Origin: Actinomycetales bacterium
GTDB taxonomy: Bacteria; Actinomycetota; Actinomycetes; Actinomycetales; Microbacteriaceae
Length of the DNA stretch: 15,761 nt
Direction of reading: 5' to 3'
Assembly (NCBI GenBank): GCA_015655255.1
Contig: JAATFJ010000158.1
Span: 1 to 15,761, forward strand
The notes beneath the pieces were generated by a model. That model saw nothing but the letters and a program-made list of their open reading frames with translations, was not told where the DNA came from and made no database searches. This document shows, in pieces, positions 6,360 to 12,440 of the stretch. The position numbers were made by a program, and so were the translations under genes. How positions within the stretch are numbered: the first letter of the stretch is position 1; each line of letters opens with the position of its first letter.

Positions 6360-7493
6360 ATGGCGATACGCGTGGGCGTGATCGGTGGAGGACAGCTGGC
6401 ACGGATGATGATCGCTCCGGCGGTCGAGCTGGGCATCGAACTCCGCGTGCTCGCGGAGGAAGAGGGTATGGCGGCGCGACTGGCCGCGACGGGCATCGGC
6501 GACTATCGCGATCGGGAGACCGTAGTCGCCTTCGCGCGCGATGTCGACGTCGTCACCTTCGATCATGAGCACGTGCCGCAGGACGTGCTGCGCGCTCTTG
6601 TCGAGGAGGGCATCGCCGTGCACCCCGGCCCCGATGCGCTCCGCTTCGCGCAGGACAAGCTCGCGATGCGCGCCCGGCTCGCCGAGCTCGGCGTGCCGCA
6701 GCCGGACTGGGCCGCGGTTGCCGATGACGCCGCGGTGCAGGCCTTCCTCGACGATCACGGCGGGCGCGCGGTCGTGAAGACGCCGCGCGGCGGCTACGAC
6801 GGCAAGGGCGTGCGCGTCGTCTCCTCCGCCGCGGAGGCCTCCGACTGGATCGCTCGCCTCAGCGGCACGCCGGGGGATGAGGCCCTGCTCATAGAAGAGC
6901 TCGTGCCCTTCACCCGGGAGCTCGCGCAGCAGGTCGCGCGGCGGCCGAGCGGCGACATCGTCGCGTATCCCGTGGTGGAGACGGTGCAGCGCGACGGCGT
7001 ATGCGCCGAGGTCATCGCCCCCGCGCCGTCGGCGACCCCGCGGCTCGTCCAGGTCGCCGAGGACATCGGGTGCGGCATCGCCGAGGGACTGGGCGTCACG
7101 GGCATGCTCGCCGTGGAGCTCTTCGAGACGGACGACGAACGCATCCTCGTCAACGAGCTCGCGATGCGCCCGCACAACAGCGGTCACTGGAGCCAGGACG
7201 GCGCGGTGACCTCGCAGTTCGAGCAGCATCTGCGCGCTGTCGTCGATCTTCCGCTCGGCCTGCCGACGCCGAAGGGACCGTGGACCGTCATGGTCAACAT
7301 CCTCGGGGGGCCCGCCGACGGCGATATGGATGCGCGTTTCGCCGCCGCCATGCACGAGCACCCCGATGCGAAGATCCATACGTATGGCAAGGCGCCCCGG
7401 CCGGGTCGCAAGGTCGGGCATGTGAACGTCGCGGGGGAGGAGCTCGACGAGGTCGTCTACGCCGCGCGCGCGGCCGCGGCGCATTTCGGCTGA
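6360..7493 (+). CDS. purK: 5-(carboxyamino)imidazole ribonucleotide synthase
   Basis: Converts AIR, ATP and bicarbonate into N5-CAIR in de novo purine synthesis; the product goes to PurE, encoded just downstream. The 377-residue protein has the PurK plan: N-terminal preATP-grasp Rossmann strand VGVIGGGQLARM (5-16), FDHEHV (67-72; the conserved E at 70), an ATP-grasp core with VVKTPRGGYDGKGV (138-151, Lys140 and the glycine-rich loop), IEELVPFTRELA (178-189), and the C-terminal NELAMRPHNSGHW (265-277) with metal and substrate ligands. The length is normal for the family. The ATG is chosen from the GGAGG 5 nt upstream. purE begins 49 bp after its stop behind a promoter-like element of its own, so the pair may be transcribed separately as well as together. 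Confidence 0.96.
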   Translation: MAIRVGVIGGGQLARMMIAPAVELGIELRVLAEEEGMAARLAATGIGDYRDRETVVAFARDVDVVTFDHEHVPQDVLRALVEEGIAVHPGPDALRFAQDKLAMRARLAELGVPQPDWAAVADDAAVQAFLDDHGGRAVVKTPRGGYDGKGVRVVSSAAEASDWIARLSGTPGDEALLIEELVPFTRELAQQVARRPSGDIVAYPVVETVQRDGVCAEVIAPAPSATPRLVQVAEDIGCGIAEGLGVTGMLAVELFETDDERILVNELAMRPHNSGHWSQDGAVTSQFEQHLRAVVDLPLGLPTPKGPWTVMVNILGGPADGDMDARFAAAMHEHPDAKIHTYGKAPRPGRKVGHVNVAGEELDEVVYAARAAAAHFG

Positions 7494-7513
7494 GCGCGCG
7501 CCGTTCAGCCGAA
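7485..7513 (+). terminator. Hairpin straddling the purK stop codon
   Basis: TTCGGCTGA (7485-7493, ending with the stop codon) and TCAGCCGAA (7505-7513) pair perfectly over 9 bp around an 11-nt GC-rich loop. No T-run follows. It is a possible tract-less terminator or 3'-end protecting structure ahead of the purE promoter at 7531. Confidence 0.45.
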
Positions 7514-7530
7514 GCACGGGCACCAGAACA

Positions 7531-7536
7531 TACCCT
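7531..7536 (+). promoter_or_regulatory. Leaderless -10 element for purE
   Basis: TACCCT, spacer GGGTGA, GTG at 7543: 6-nt spacing. The same hexamer occurs at the same distance before the glycosyltransferase gene at 9565. No -35 box is evident. Confidence 0.55.
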
Positions 7537-7542
7537 GGGTGA

Positions 7543-8058
7543 GTGACTGAGCCGCTGCACTCCTCGTCCGTCCCCGTGGTGGGTGTCGTGATGGGATCCG
7601 ATTCCGATTGGCGCGTCCTCAGCGGCGCCTCCCAGGCGCTCACGGACTTCGGCATCCCGCATGAGGTCGAGGTCGTCTCTGCCCACCGGACGCCGGACAA
7701 ACTTTTGGCCTATGCGCGCGAGGCGCGCGGGCGCGGCATCCGGGTCATCATCGCGGGAGCGGGAGGCGCGGCGCACCTCCCCGGCATGCTCGCCTCGATG
7801 ACCCCGCTGCCCGTCATCGGCGTTCCCGTCCCGCTCGCCTACCTGGACGGCATGGACTCCCTGCTTTCCATCGTGCAGATGCCCGCGGGCATCCCCGTGG
7901 CGACCGTCTCCATCGGCGGGGCGAAGAACGCCGGCCTGCTGGCCGCCCGCATCCTCGGTGCCGCCGATGCGGAGATCGCCGACCGCCTGGAGGTGTATGC
8001 GGGTGAGCTCGCGGCGCAAGTCGCGGAGAAGAACGATCGGCTGAAAGGCTCTCTGTGA
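7543..8058 (+). CDS. purE: 5-(carboxyamino)imidazole ribonucleotide mutase
   Basis: Rearranges N5-CAIR to CAIR, the step after PurK in purine synthesis. It is a class I PurE by size (171 residues) and by having purK next to it. Seen: [10 protein letters not shown] (14-23, phosphate binding), VVSAHRTP (44-51, with the conserved His48), [12 protein letters not shown] (71-82) and [26 protein letters not shown] core sequence. GTG 7543 is the only start that follows the 6-nt leaderless -10 pattern and leaves a normal short N-terminal extension before the first strand. The stop overlaps the start of the LCP gene (GTGA), so the two should be co-translated. Confidence 0.96.
   Translation: MTEPLHSSSVPVVGVVMGSDSDWRVLSGASQALTDFGIPHEVEVVSAHRTPDKLLAYAREARGRGIRVIIAGAGGAAHLPGMLASMTPLPVIGVPVPLAYLDGMDSLLSIVQMPAGIPVATVSIGGAKNAGLLAARILGAADAEIADRLEVYAGELAAQVAEKNDRLKGSL
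8044..8048 (+). promoter_or_regulatory. Ribosome binding site for the LCP gene
   Basis: AAAGG inside the last codons of purE lies 6 nt before the GTG at 8055. Together with the GTGA overlap it supports this start over the later in-frame ATG at 8154. Confidence 0.5.
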
Positions 8059-9500
8059 CCCTTGCGCCGCCTCGGTCATCGCCCGCGCCCCGTGCGCGTG
8101 CGACGATCGAGCTGCTCCCCCTGCGGAACCCGGATCTCGGCGACGGCGCCGTCATGGGCCGACGCGGCTGGTGGCTTGTGGTGCTCAACCTCCTCCTGCC
8201 CGGTTCTGCGCAGGTGCTCGCGGGGAACAGGAAACTCGGGCGCTTCGGTCTGCGTGCGACCTTCTTCAGCTGGGCCCTCATCGCCCTCACGATTCTCGCG
8301 GGGCTGCTGTGGCGGTCGTTCCTCATCACGGTGGCGACGAACTGGTTCGTGCTCACCGCCGTGCAGATCCTTCTGCTCGGCTACATCGCGCTGTGGATCG
8401 TGCTCACCTTCGATACGCTCCGCCTCGTCCGCCTCATCCGGATGCCTACGCTGTCGCGCTTCCTTGTGCCCCTCGTGGCGCTCATCCTGCTCGGTCTCGT
8501 GGGCGGGGGAGCGGCCTACGCATCCACGGTCGCCGCCTCCAGCCGAGGTGCGCTGTCCACCATCTTCGGCGCGAGCGGGCCGAGTGTGGAGCCCAGCGAC
8601 GGGTACTACAACATCCTCCTCCTCGGCGCCGACAGCGGCGACGGTCGCGATTCCCTGCGCTTCGACAGCATCTCGGTCGTCTCCGTGAACGCCGAGACGG
8701 GGGCCATGACGATCACGGGCATCCCCAGGGAACTGCCCAACCCCCCGTTCAGCGAGGGCAGTCCCATGCTCGAGCTCTACCCGGACGGCGTGTTCGAGGG
8801 GCATGCGGACGCGACGTGCGGCTGGAACGCGTGGATGAACCATATCCGCAACGCCGCGGAGGTCTGCCGCAGCGACCAGGGCGTGAGCCTCTACCCCGAT
8901 GCCGCTGCGAACGGCTCCTCGCCGGGGATCGAGGCGACCAAGGACGCCGCGGAGGGCGTGCTGGGCATTGAGATCCCCTATTACGTCTTCATCGACATGA
9001 ACGGCTTCGCGGCGCTCATCGATGCGCTGGGCGGTGTGGACATCACCGTCACCGAGCGTCTGCCGGAGGGCGGCGGCCCCGCGTACGAGGGGCAGGCCGC
9101 CGAGGACTGGGCGACGGGGTGGATCGAGGTGGGTGAGCAGCACATGGATGGCGACACCGCGCAGTGGTACGCCCGCTCCCGCTACACGACGAGCGACTGG
9201 GATCGTATGGAACGTCAACGCGAGCTGCAGACGGCGATCCTGCAGCAGTTCACGCCGCAGAACGTCCTCAGCCGCTTCAACGAGATCGCCGCGGCCGGCA
9301 CGAACATCCTGGAGACGGATCTGCCGCAGGACAAGCTGCCCGAGTTCTTCGACCTCATCCTTAAGGCCCAGGGGCAGGACGTGCAGACTATCGAGCTCAC
9401 GCCGGACAACGGCGTCGACGAGGATAACCCGGACTACGACACGATCCACCAGATGATCCAGGACGCCCTGCACCCGCCGTCCCCCAGTCCGGAGCCCTGA
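8055..9500 (+). CDS. LytR-CpsA-Psr (LCP) family glycopolymer ligase
   Basis: LCP enzymes transfer lipid-pyrophosphate-linked polymers such as teichoic acid or arabinogalactan onto peptidoglycan outside the membrane. In this 481-residue protein residues 1-36 are a basic cytoplasmic tail, then come four hydrophobic segments (about 38-56, 66-86, 96-118, 134-156), and from about 183 the extracellular catalytic domain. LCP marks seen: [14 protein letters not shown] (183-196), [27 protein letters not shown] (the R...D and PRE block, about 199-225), and [23 protein letters not shown], the arginine-rich motif with the RQ pair. The four-helix N-terminus is longer than the single anchor of Firmicutes LCPs. 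The C-terminus is acidic and ends in a proline/serine tail. Overlap with purE by GTGA puts it in that operon, while its partners are the polymer genes on both sides. Confidence 0.92.
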   Translation: MTLAPPRSSPAPRARATIELLPLRNPDLGDGAVMGRRGWWLVVLNLLLPGSAQVLAGNRKLGRFGLRATFFSWALIALTILAGLLWRSFLITVATNWFVLTAVQILLLGYIALWIVLTFDTLRLVRLIRMPTLSRFLVPLVALILLGLVGGGAAYASTVAASSRGALSTIFGASGPSVEPSDGYYNILLLGADSGDGRDSLRFDSISVVSVNAETGAMTITGIPRELPNPPFSEGSPMLELYPDGVFEGHADATCGWNAWMNHIRNAAEVCRSDQGVSLYPDAAANGSSPGIEATKDAAEGVLGIEIPYYVFIDMNGFAALIDALGGVDITVTERLPEGGGPAYEGQAAEDWATGWIEVGEQHMDGDTAQWYARSRYTTSDWDRMERQRELQTAILQQFTPQNVLSRFNEIAAAGTNILETDLPQDKLPEFFDLILKAQGQDVQTIELTPDNGVDEDNPDYDTIHQMIQDALHPPSPSPEP

Positions 9501-9519
9501 CCGGTTTCGCGGGCTCCGG
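9489..9519 (+). terminator. Hairpin spanning the LCP stop codon
   Basis: CCGGAGCCC (9489-9497) and GGGCTCCGG (9511-9519) pair perfectly over 9 bp; the TGA stop (9498-9500) is the first triplet of the 13-nt loop. There is no T-run. It probably ends the purE-LCP transcript before the separate promoter at 9553. Confidence 0.5.
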
Positions 9520-9552
9520 GCGGGGCATCAGGTTCGCGGGGCGGGGAGTGAA

Positions 9553-9558
9553 TACCCT
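9553..9558 (+). promoter_or_regulatory. Leaderless -10 element for the GT-B glycosyltransferase gene
   Basis: TACCCT, spacer GGTCTC, ATG at 9565, with 6-nt spacing and the same hexamer as before purE. Confidence 0.55.
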
Positions 9559-9564
9559 GGTCTC

Positions 9565-10638
9565 ATGGGTGTCTCCTTACGCGTCGTACTCGATCAGGCG
9601 GTGCACGTCGTCGATCGCGACCAGGCGGATGCCGCACGCTCCCTCATGCGCGGGCTGGGGCTGACGGCGCCGACCGGCTGCACGGTCGAAGCGCTCGTCC
9701 CCGCGGGGGCCGAGACCACGGTCGCCGGTGCGGACACCGTGCAAGTGCTCCCGCTGGGGCGCCGTGAACTCGTCGCGTCCTGGCAGATCGGCATCGTGCC
9801 GGGCGTGGGCGGTGGCCTCATCCATGCCCCCAGCCTGCTCGCGCCACTCGTGCGCCACGACCGCGCGAACGACGGTGACCAGATTTCGGTGACCGTGTGG
9901 GATCTGTCGCCCTGGGAGGCCCCGGAAACCCTTCCCAAGACCACGGTGGTGTGGAAGAGGGCGATGCTCCGCCGCGCCGTCAAGCATGCCGATGCCGTCA
10001 TCGTTCCCAGTCATGATCTCGCTGATCGGCTGTCCCGCCACGCCAGGCTCGGTGATCGCATCCGGGTCATCGAGGGCGCTGTGCCGGAGTCCTTCTCCGT
10101 CCCCATCGATGCCGCGCATCGCCGGAAGCGCCTCGCCGCGCCCGGCCGCTACCTCGTGCTGCACGGCACGGATAAGGATGCGTCCCCCGGCTTTCGTGCG
10201 GCGGTCGCCGCGGATATCGATGTCGTCGTGATCGATGTGCCCGAGGGCGCCGAGGCCCGTGTCGTCGATGCCGCCTCCGCCGCGGGCTTGCCCTCCTCTG
10301 GCGTCCGTGTGCTCGGGGCCGTCGCGTCCGAGGACCGGGCGGCGCTGCTCGCCGAGGCCGCCGCGTTCGTCTCCACGAGTGCGTTGCCGTCCTGGCCGTG
10401 GTGGGCGATGGAGGCGATGGCGCTGGGCGTGCCTCTTGTGGCGGTCGGCAGCGGCGTGCACCGTGACATCGTCGCCGAGGGGGGCGTGCTCGTCGACGCC
10501 GACGGCTTCTCGGAGGCGGTCGTTGATGCCGTCGGCGCGGGGGGTGCGCGTCTGCGCATCCTTGCGGGAGACCGCGCGCGAGCGTTCTCCTGGGCGAGTG
10601 CCGCCGAGCGGGTCTGGGCCCTGCACGCGGACCTCTGA
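9565..10638 (+). CDS. Glycosyltransferase, GT-B fold (family 4-like)
   Basis: A 357-residue soluble-looking enzyme with the two-domain GT-B plan, expected to add a sugar to an envelope glycan or polymer precursor. The N-terminal half contains GGGLIHAPSLLAPLVR and VTVWDLSPWEAPETLP, then RRAVKHADAVIVPSHDLADRL, the usual helix-strand leading into the inter-domain linker (VIVPS at about 147-151). The C-terminal half has a donor-site strand YLVLHGTDKDASPGF, RVLGAVASEDRAALLAEAAAFVSTS, and MEAMALGVPLVAVGSGVHRDIV with Glu283. In the usual EX7E motif the first Glu is replaced by Pro, although the second Glu and the AMALGVPLV helix are intact. The gene ends convergently with the exporter genes. Acceptor and donor are unknown; a role in the same polymer pathway is inferred from context. 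Confidence 0.8.
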   Translation: MGVSLRVVLDQAVHVVDRDQADAARSLMRGLGLTAPTGCTVEALVPAGAETTVAGADTVQVLPLGRRELVASWQIGIVPGVGGGLIHAPSLLAPLVRHDRANDGDQISVTVWDLSPWEAPETLPKTTVVWKRAMLRRAVKHADAVIVPSHDLADRLSRHARLGDRIRVIEGAVPESFSVPIDAAHRRKRLAAPGRYLVLHGTDKDASPGFRAAVAADIDVVVIDVPEGAEARVVDAASAAGLPSSGVRVLGAVASEDRAALLAEAAAFVSTSALPSWPWWAMEAMALGVPLVAVGSGVHRDIVAEGGVLVDADGFSEAVVDAVGAGGARLRILAGDRARAFSWASAAERVWALHADL

Positions 10639-10645
10639 GTGAGGC

Positions 10646-10661
10646 GCGCGGTGGACCGCGC
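10646..10661. terminator. Tight inverted repeat between convergent genes
   Basis: GCGCGGT (10646-10652) and ACCGCGC (10655-10661) form 7-bp arms around 2 nt, in effect 6 bp with a 4-nt loop. It sits in the 37-bp gap between the glycosyltransferase stop and the end of the ABC ATPase gene. It could serve both strands. Confidence 0.4.
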
Positions 10662-10669
10662 ACCGCGGG

Positions 10670-10685
10670 GCGCTCTCAGGAGCGC
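10670..10685 (-). terminator. Hairpin straddling the stop codon of the ABC ATPase gene
   Basis: On the minus strand GCGCTC, loop CTGA, GAGCGC form a perfect 6-bp stem, with the TGA stop lying in the loop. No T-run. It is structurally like the birA-end hairpin. Confidence 0.4.
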
Positions 10686-11410
10686 ATGAGGGCGACGGCC
10701 TCTTTGCTGTTGCCGTCGAAGGCGACCTTGCCGTCGCGGAGGAGGATCCCGCGCTCGCAGAGGTCGGAGACCATGTCGAGGTCATGACTCACAATGACAA
10801 GGGTCTTCCCCTGCGCGTGCAGCTCGCGGATGCGGGCGAGGCACTTCTGCTGGAAGGGCTCGTCGCCCACGGAGAGGATCTCGTCGATGAGGAGCACGTC
10901 GACCTCGGTGTGGATGGCGACGGAGAAGGCGAGGCGGAGGAACATCCCCGAGGAGTAATGCTTGACCTCGGTGTCGATGAACTTCTCGATCTCGCTGAAC
11001 GCGACGATGTCGTCGTAGCGCTCCTCGGTCTCCTTCTTGCTCATGCCGAGGATCGCGGCGTTGAGGAAGATGTTCTCGCGCCCGGAGAGATCGGGGTGGA
11101 AGCCCGCCCCCACCTCGATGAGCCCTGCGACGCGGCCGCGCGTGAGCACGGTGCCCGTGTCGGGGCGGAGGACGCCGGAGATCATCTTCAGCATCGTGGA
11201 CTTGCCGGAGCCGTTGTAGCCGAGGAGGGCGACGGACTCGCCCTCGCCGACGGTGAAGCTCACGCCGTCGAGCGCCTGGAATTGACTGGTGAGCTGTTTG
11301 CGGCGCACCGCGGCGACGAAGGTCTCCTTGATGGAGTGCGTGTGCCGGAGGCGGAAGGCCTTGCGCACGTCGTCGACGACGATGCGCGGAGTGTCAGAGG
11401 TCCTGGGCAA
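10676..11410 (-). CDS. Polysaccharide/teichoic acid ABC exporter, ATP-binding subunit (TagH/Wzt type)
   Basis: ATPase that powers export of a lipid-linked polymer across the membrane with the permease encoded just upstream. In the 244-residue protein: Walker A GYNGSGKST (64-72), Q-loop region AGLIEVGAGFHPDLSGREN (95-113, typical of Wzt/TagH), signature YSSGM (152-156, the form seen in this subfamily instead of LSGGQ), Walker B VLLIDE (172-177), D-loop SVGD, and switch His209 in VSHD. It lacks the C-terminal carbohydrate-binding domain of some Wzt proteins. The frame is open to 11515, but the TTG at 11410 is chosen because GGAGG lies 6 nt upstream and the extra sequence before it is serine-rich shadow of the permease frame. 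It overlaps the permease gene by 17 bp. Confidence 0.92.
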   Translation of the reverse strand: MPRTSDTPRIVVDDVRKAFRLRHTHSIKETFVAAVRRKQLTSQFQALDGVSFTVGEGESVALLGYNGSGKSTMLKMISGVLRPDTGTVLTRGRVAGLIEVGAGFHPDLSGRENIFLNAAILGMSKKETEERYDDIVAFSEIEKFIDTEVKHYSSGMFLRLAFSVAIHTEVDVLLIDEILSVGDEPFQQKCLARIRELHAQGKTLVIVSHDLDMVSDLCERGILLRDGKVAFDGNSKEAVALMRS

Positions 11411-12293
11411 AACGCCCCTCCAAACGTCGGAAGACGAGTTCGCCGATGAAGAGGATGACGATGGAGACGACGAGGGCGATGAGCGCGTGGACCCACAGTG
11501 TCGGGATGGGGGCAACGGCGGCTCCCGCTGCGGCCGAGGACGGATCCATGACCGTGGGACCGAGGGGGAACCACAGGCCGTAGTGGAACAGCTCCACTGC
11601 TCCCGTGATGGGGTTGAGCATGTAGAGCTGGAAGAGCCAATCCGGCACCTTGTTGGCCACCATCTGCCACTGGTACATGACGGGGGAGGCCCAGACGGAG
11701 ATCATCGTGATGATCTCGACGAAGCTCTGCGCATCGCGGAAGGTGACGTTGATGGCTCCGAAAAGCATCCCTAGGCCCGTGGCGAGGAGAGCGATGATGA
11801 CGAGGCCGAGGAGGAGGGCCGCGATAAGGCCGATGCTCGGCACCCAGCCGAAGAACAGCGCGATGGCGATGATGACGATGATCTGCGGGACCGTGTTCAC
11901 CGCGGCGACGAGCGTACTCGCGAGGGGGAACATCTGCCGGGGAAAGTAGATCTTCTTGATGAGTGCCGCATTGTCGAGGAGCGAGCGGGTGCCGTTCGAG
12001 AACGCCTCGTTGAAGAAGGTGACCGCTGTGATCCCCGAGAGCAGGTAGAGCGGGTAGTAGTCGATGCTCCTGTTGAGGTTCAGGAAGACGCCGAGTGCGA
12101 AGAAGAAGACGAGGAACTGGATGAGCGGCTTGACGTACGACCACAGCCAGCCGAGCACGGACCCGCGATAGCGGATGCCGACCTCTTTCTTGACGATGAG
12201 GCTGAGGAGGTACTTGTGCCGGAACACGCCGAAGAGGCCGTGGCTTTGCCCGGGGGGCGTGAGCTTGTCTACGGCAGGAGGCGCTGCGGTCAA
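11394..12293 (-). CDS. Polysaccharide/teichoic acid ABC exporter, permease subunit (TagG/Wzm type)
   Basis: A 299-residue ABC-2 type integral membrane protein that would form the export channel for a lipid-linked envelope polymer. Seen: the cytoplasmic start FRHKYLLSLIVKKEVGIRYRGSVLGWLWSYVKPL, highly typical of TagG/Wzm, then hydrophobic spans near 57-75 (FLVFFFALGVF), 82-95 (LYLLSGITAVTFF), 132-150, 158-180, 193-210 and 262-283 (ALIALVVSIVILFIGELVF), with the family stretch ASPVMYQWQMV and LNPITGAVELFHYGLWF. Translation probably starts at TTG 12293, which has GGAG 7 nt upstream. Both exporter genes therefore start with TTG. It is the first gene of the exporter operon and overlaps the ATPase gene by 17 bp. 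Confidence 0.93.
   Translation of the reverse strand: MTAAPPAVDKLTPPGQSHGLFGVFRHKYLLSLIVKKEVGIRYRGSVLGWLWSYVKPLIQFLVFFFALGVFLNLNRSIDYYPLYLLSGITAVTFFNEAFSNGTRSLLDNAALIKKIYFPRQMFPLASTLVAAVNTVPQIIVIIAIALFFGWVPSIGLIAALLLGLVIIALLATGLGMLFGAINVTFRDAQSFVEIITMISVWASPVMYQWQMVANKVPDWLFQLYMLNPITGAVELFHYGLWFPLGPTVMDPSSAAAGAAVAPIPTLWVHALIALVVSIVILFIGELVFRRLEGRFAQDL
11417..11423 (-). promoter_or_regulatory. Shine-Dalgarno site deciding the TTG start of the ABC ATPase
   Basis: On the minus strand GGAGGGG within the end of the permease gene precedes the TTG at 11410 by about 6 nt measured from GGAGG. It is the best ribosome binding site in the window and moves the ATPase start 105 bp inside the longest open frame. 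Confidence 0.6.
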
Positions 12294-12350
12294 CCTGGTA
12301 CTCCGTCTCGTCCGAAGCGCCGATCGGGTCCGCGGTGCTTTCCCATCATA
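12294..12350 (-). promoter_or_regulatory. Promoter and leader of the ABC exporter operon
   Basis: On the minus strand TATGAT (12345-12350) is a near-consensus -10. Transcription would start near 12338, giving a leader of about 45 nt with GGAG 7 nt before the TTG start. No convincing -35 is seen. With purK, this is one of only two units here predicted to have a real leader. Confidence 0.45.
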
Positions 12351-12406
12351 GATTGTTCACGGGAAGGCTTCGCGTAGCGACGGGGCGTGCCGGGGAGGAC
12401 ACCGAT

Positions 12407-12421
12407 GTGAGCGGTGCTCAC
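12407..12421 (-). terminator. Hairpin downstream of the secreted protein gene
   Basis: GTGAGC (12407-12412) and GCTCAC (12416-12421) pair perfectly over 6 bp around 3 nt, about 20 bp after the stop of the secreted protein gene (minus strand). No T-run. It may terminate that transcript before the exporter promoter. Confidence 0.45.
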
Positions 12422-12440
12422 CCGGAGCGATCTCGCCGCG

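Noticed and set aside
6306..7700. 464-codon minus-strand open frame opposite purK
   Set aside because: Antisense to a textbook purK with all motifs; no start signal or domain.
8076..9473. 465-codon minus-strand open frame opposite the LCP gene
   Set aside because: Antisense shadow rich in Arg, Glu and His; the plus strand encodes a clear LCP domain.
11411..11515. Upstream extension of the ABC ATPase frame
   Set aside because: Serine-rich translation of the permease end in another frame, with no ribosome site; the TTG at 11410 has a strong GGAGG.
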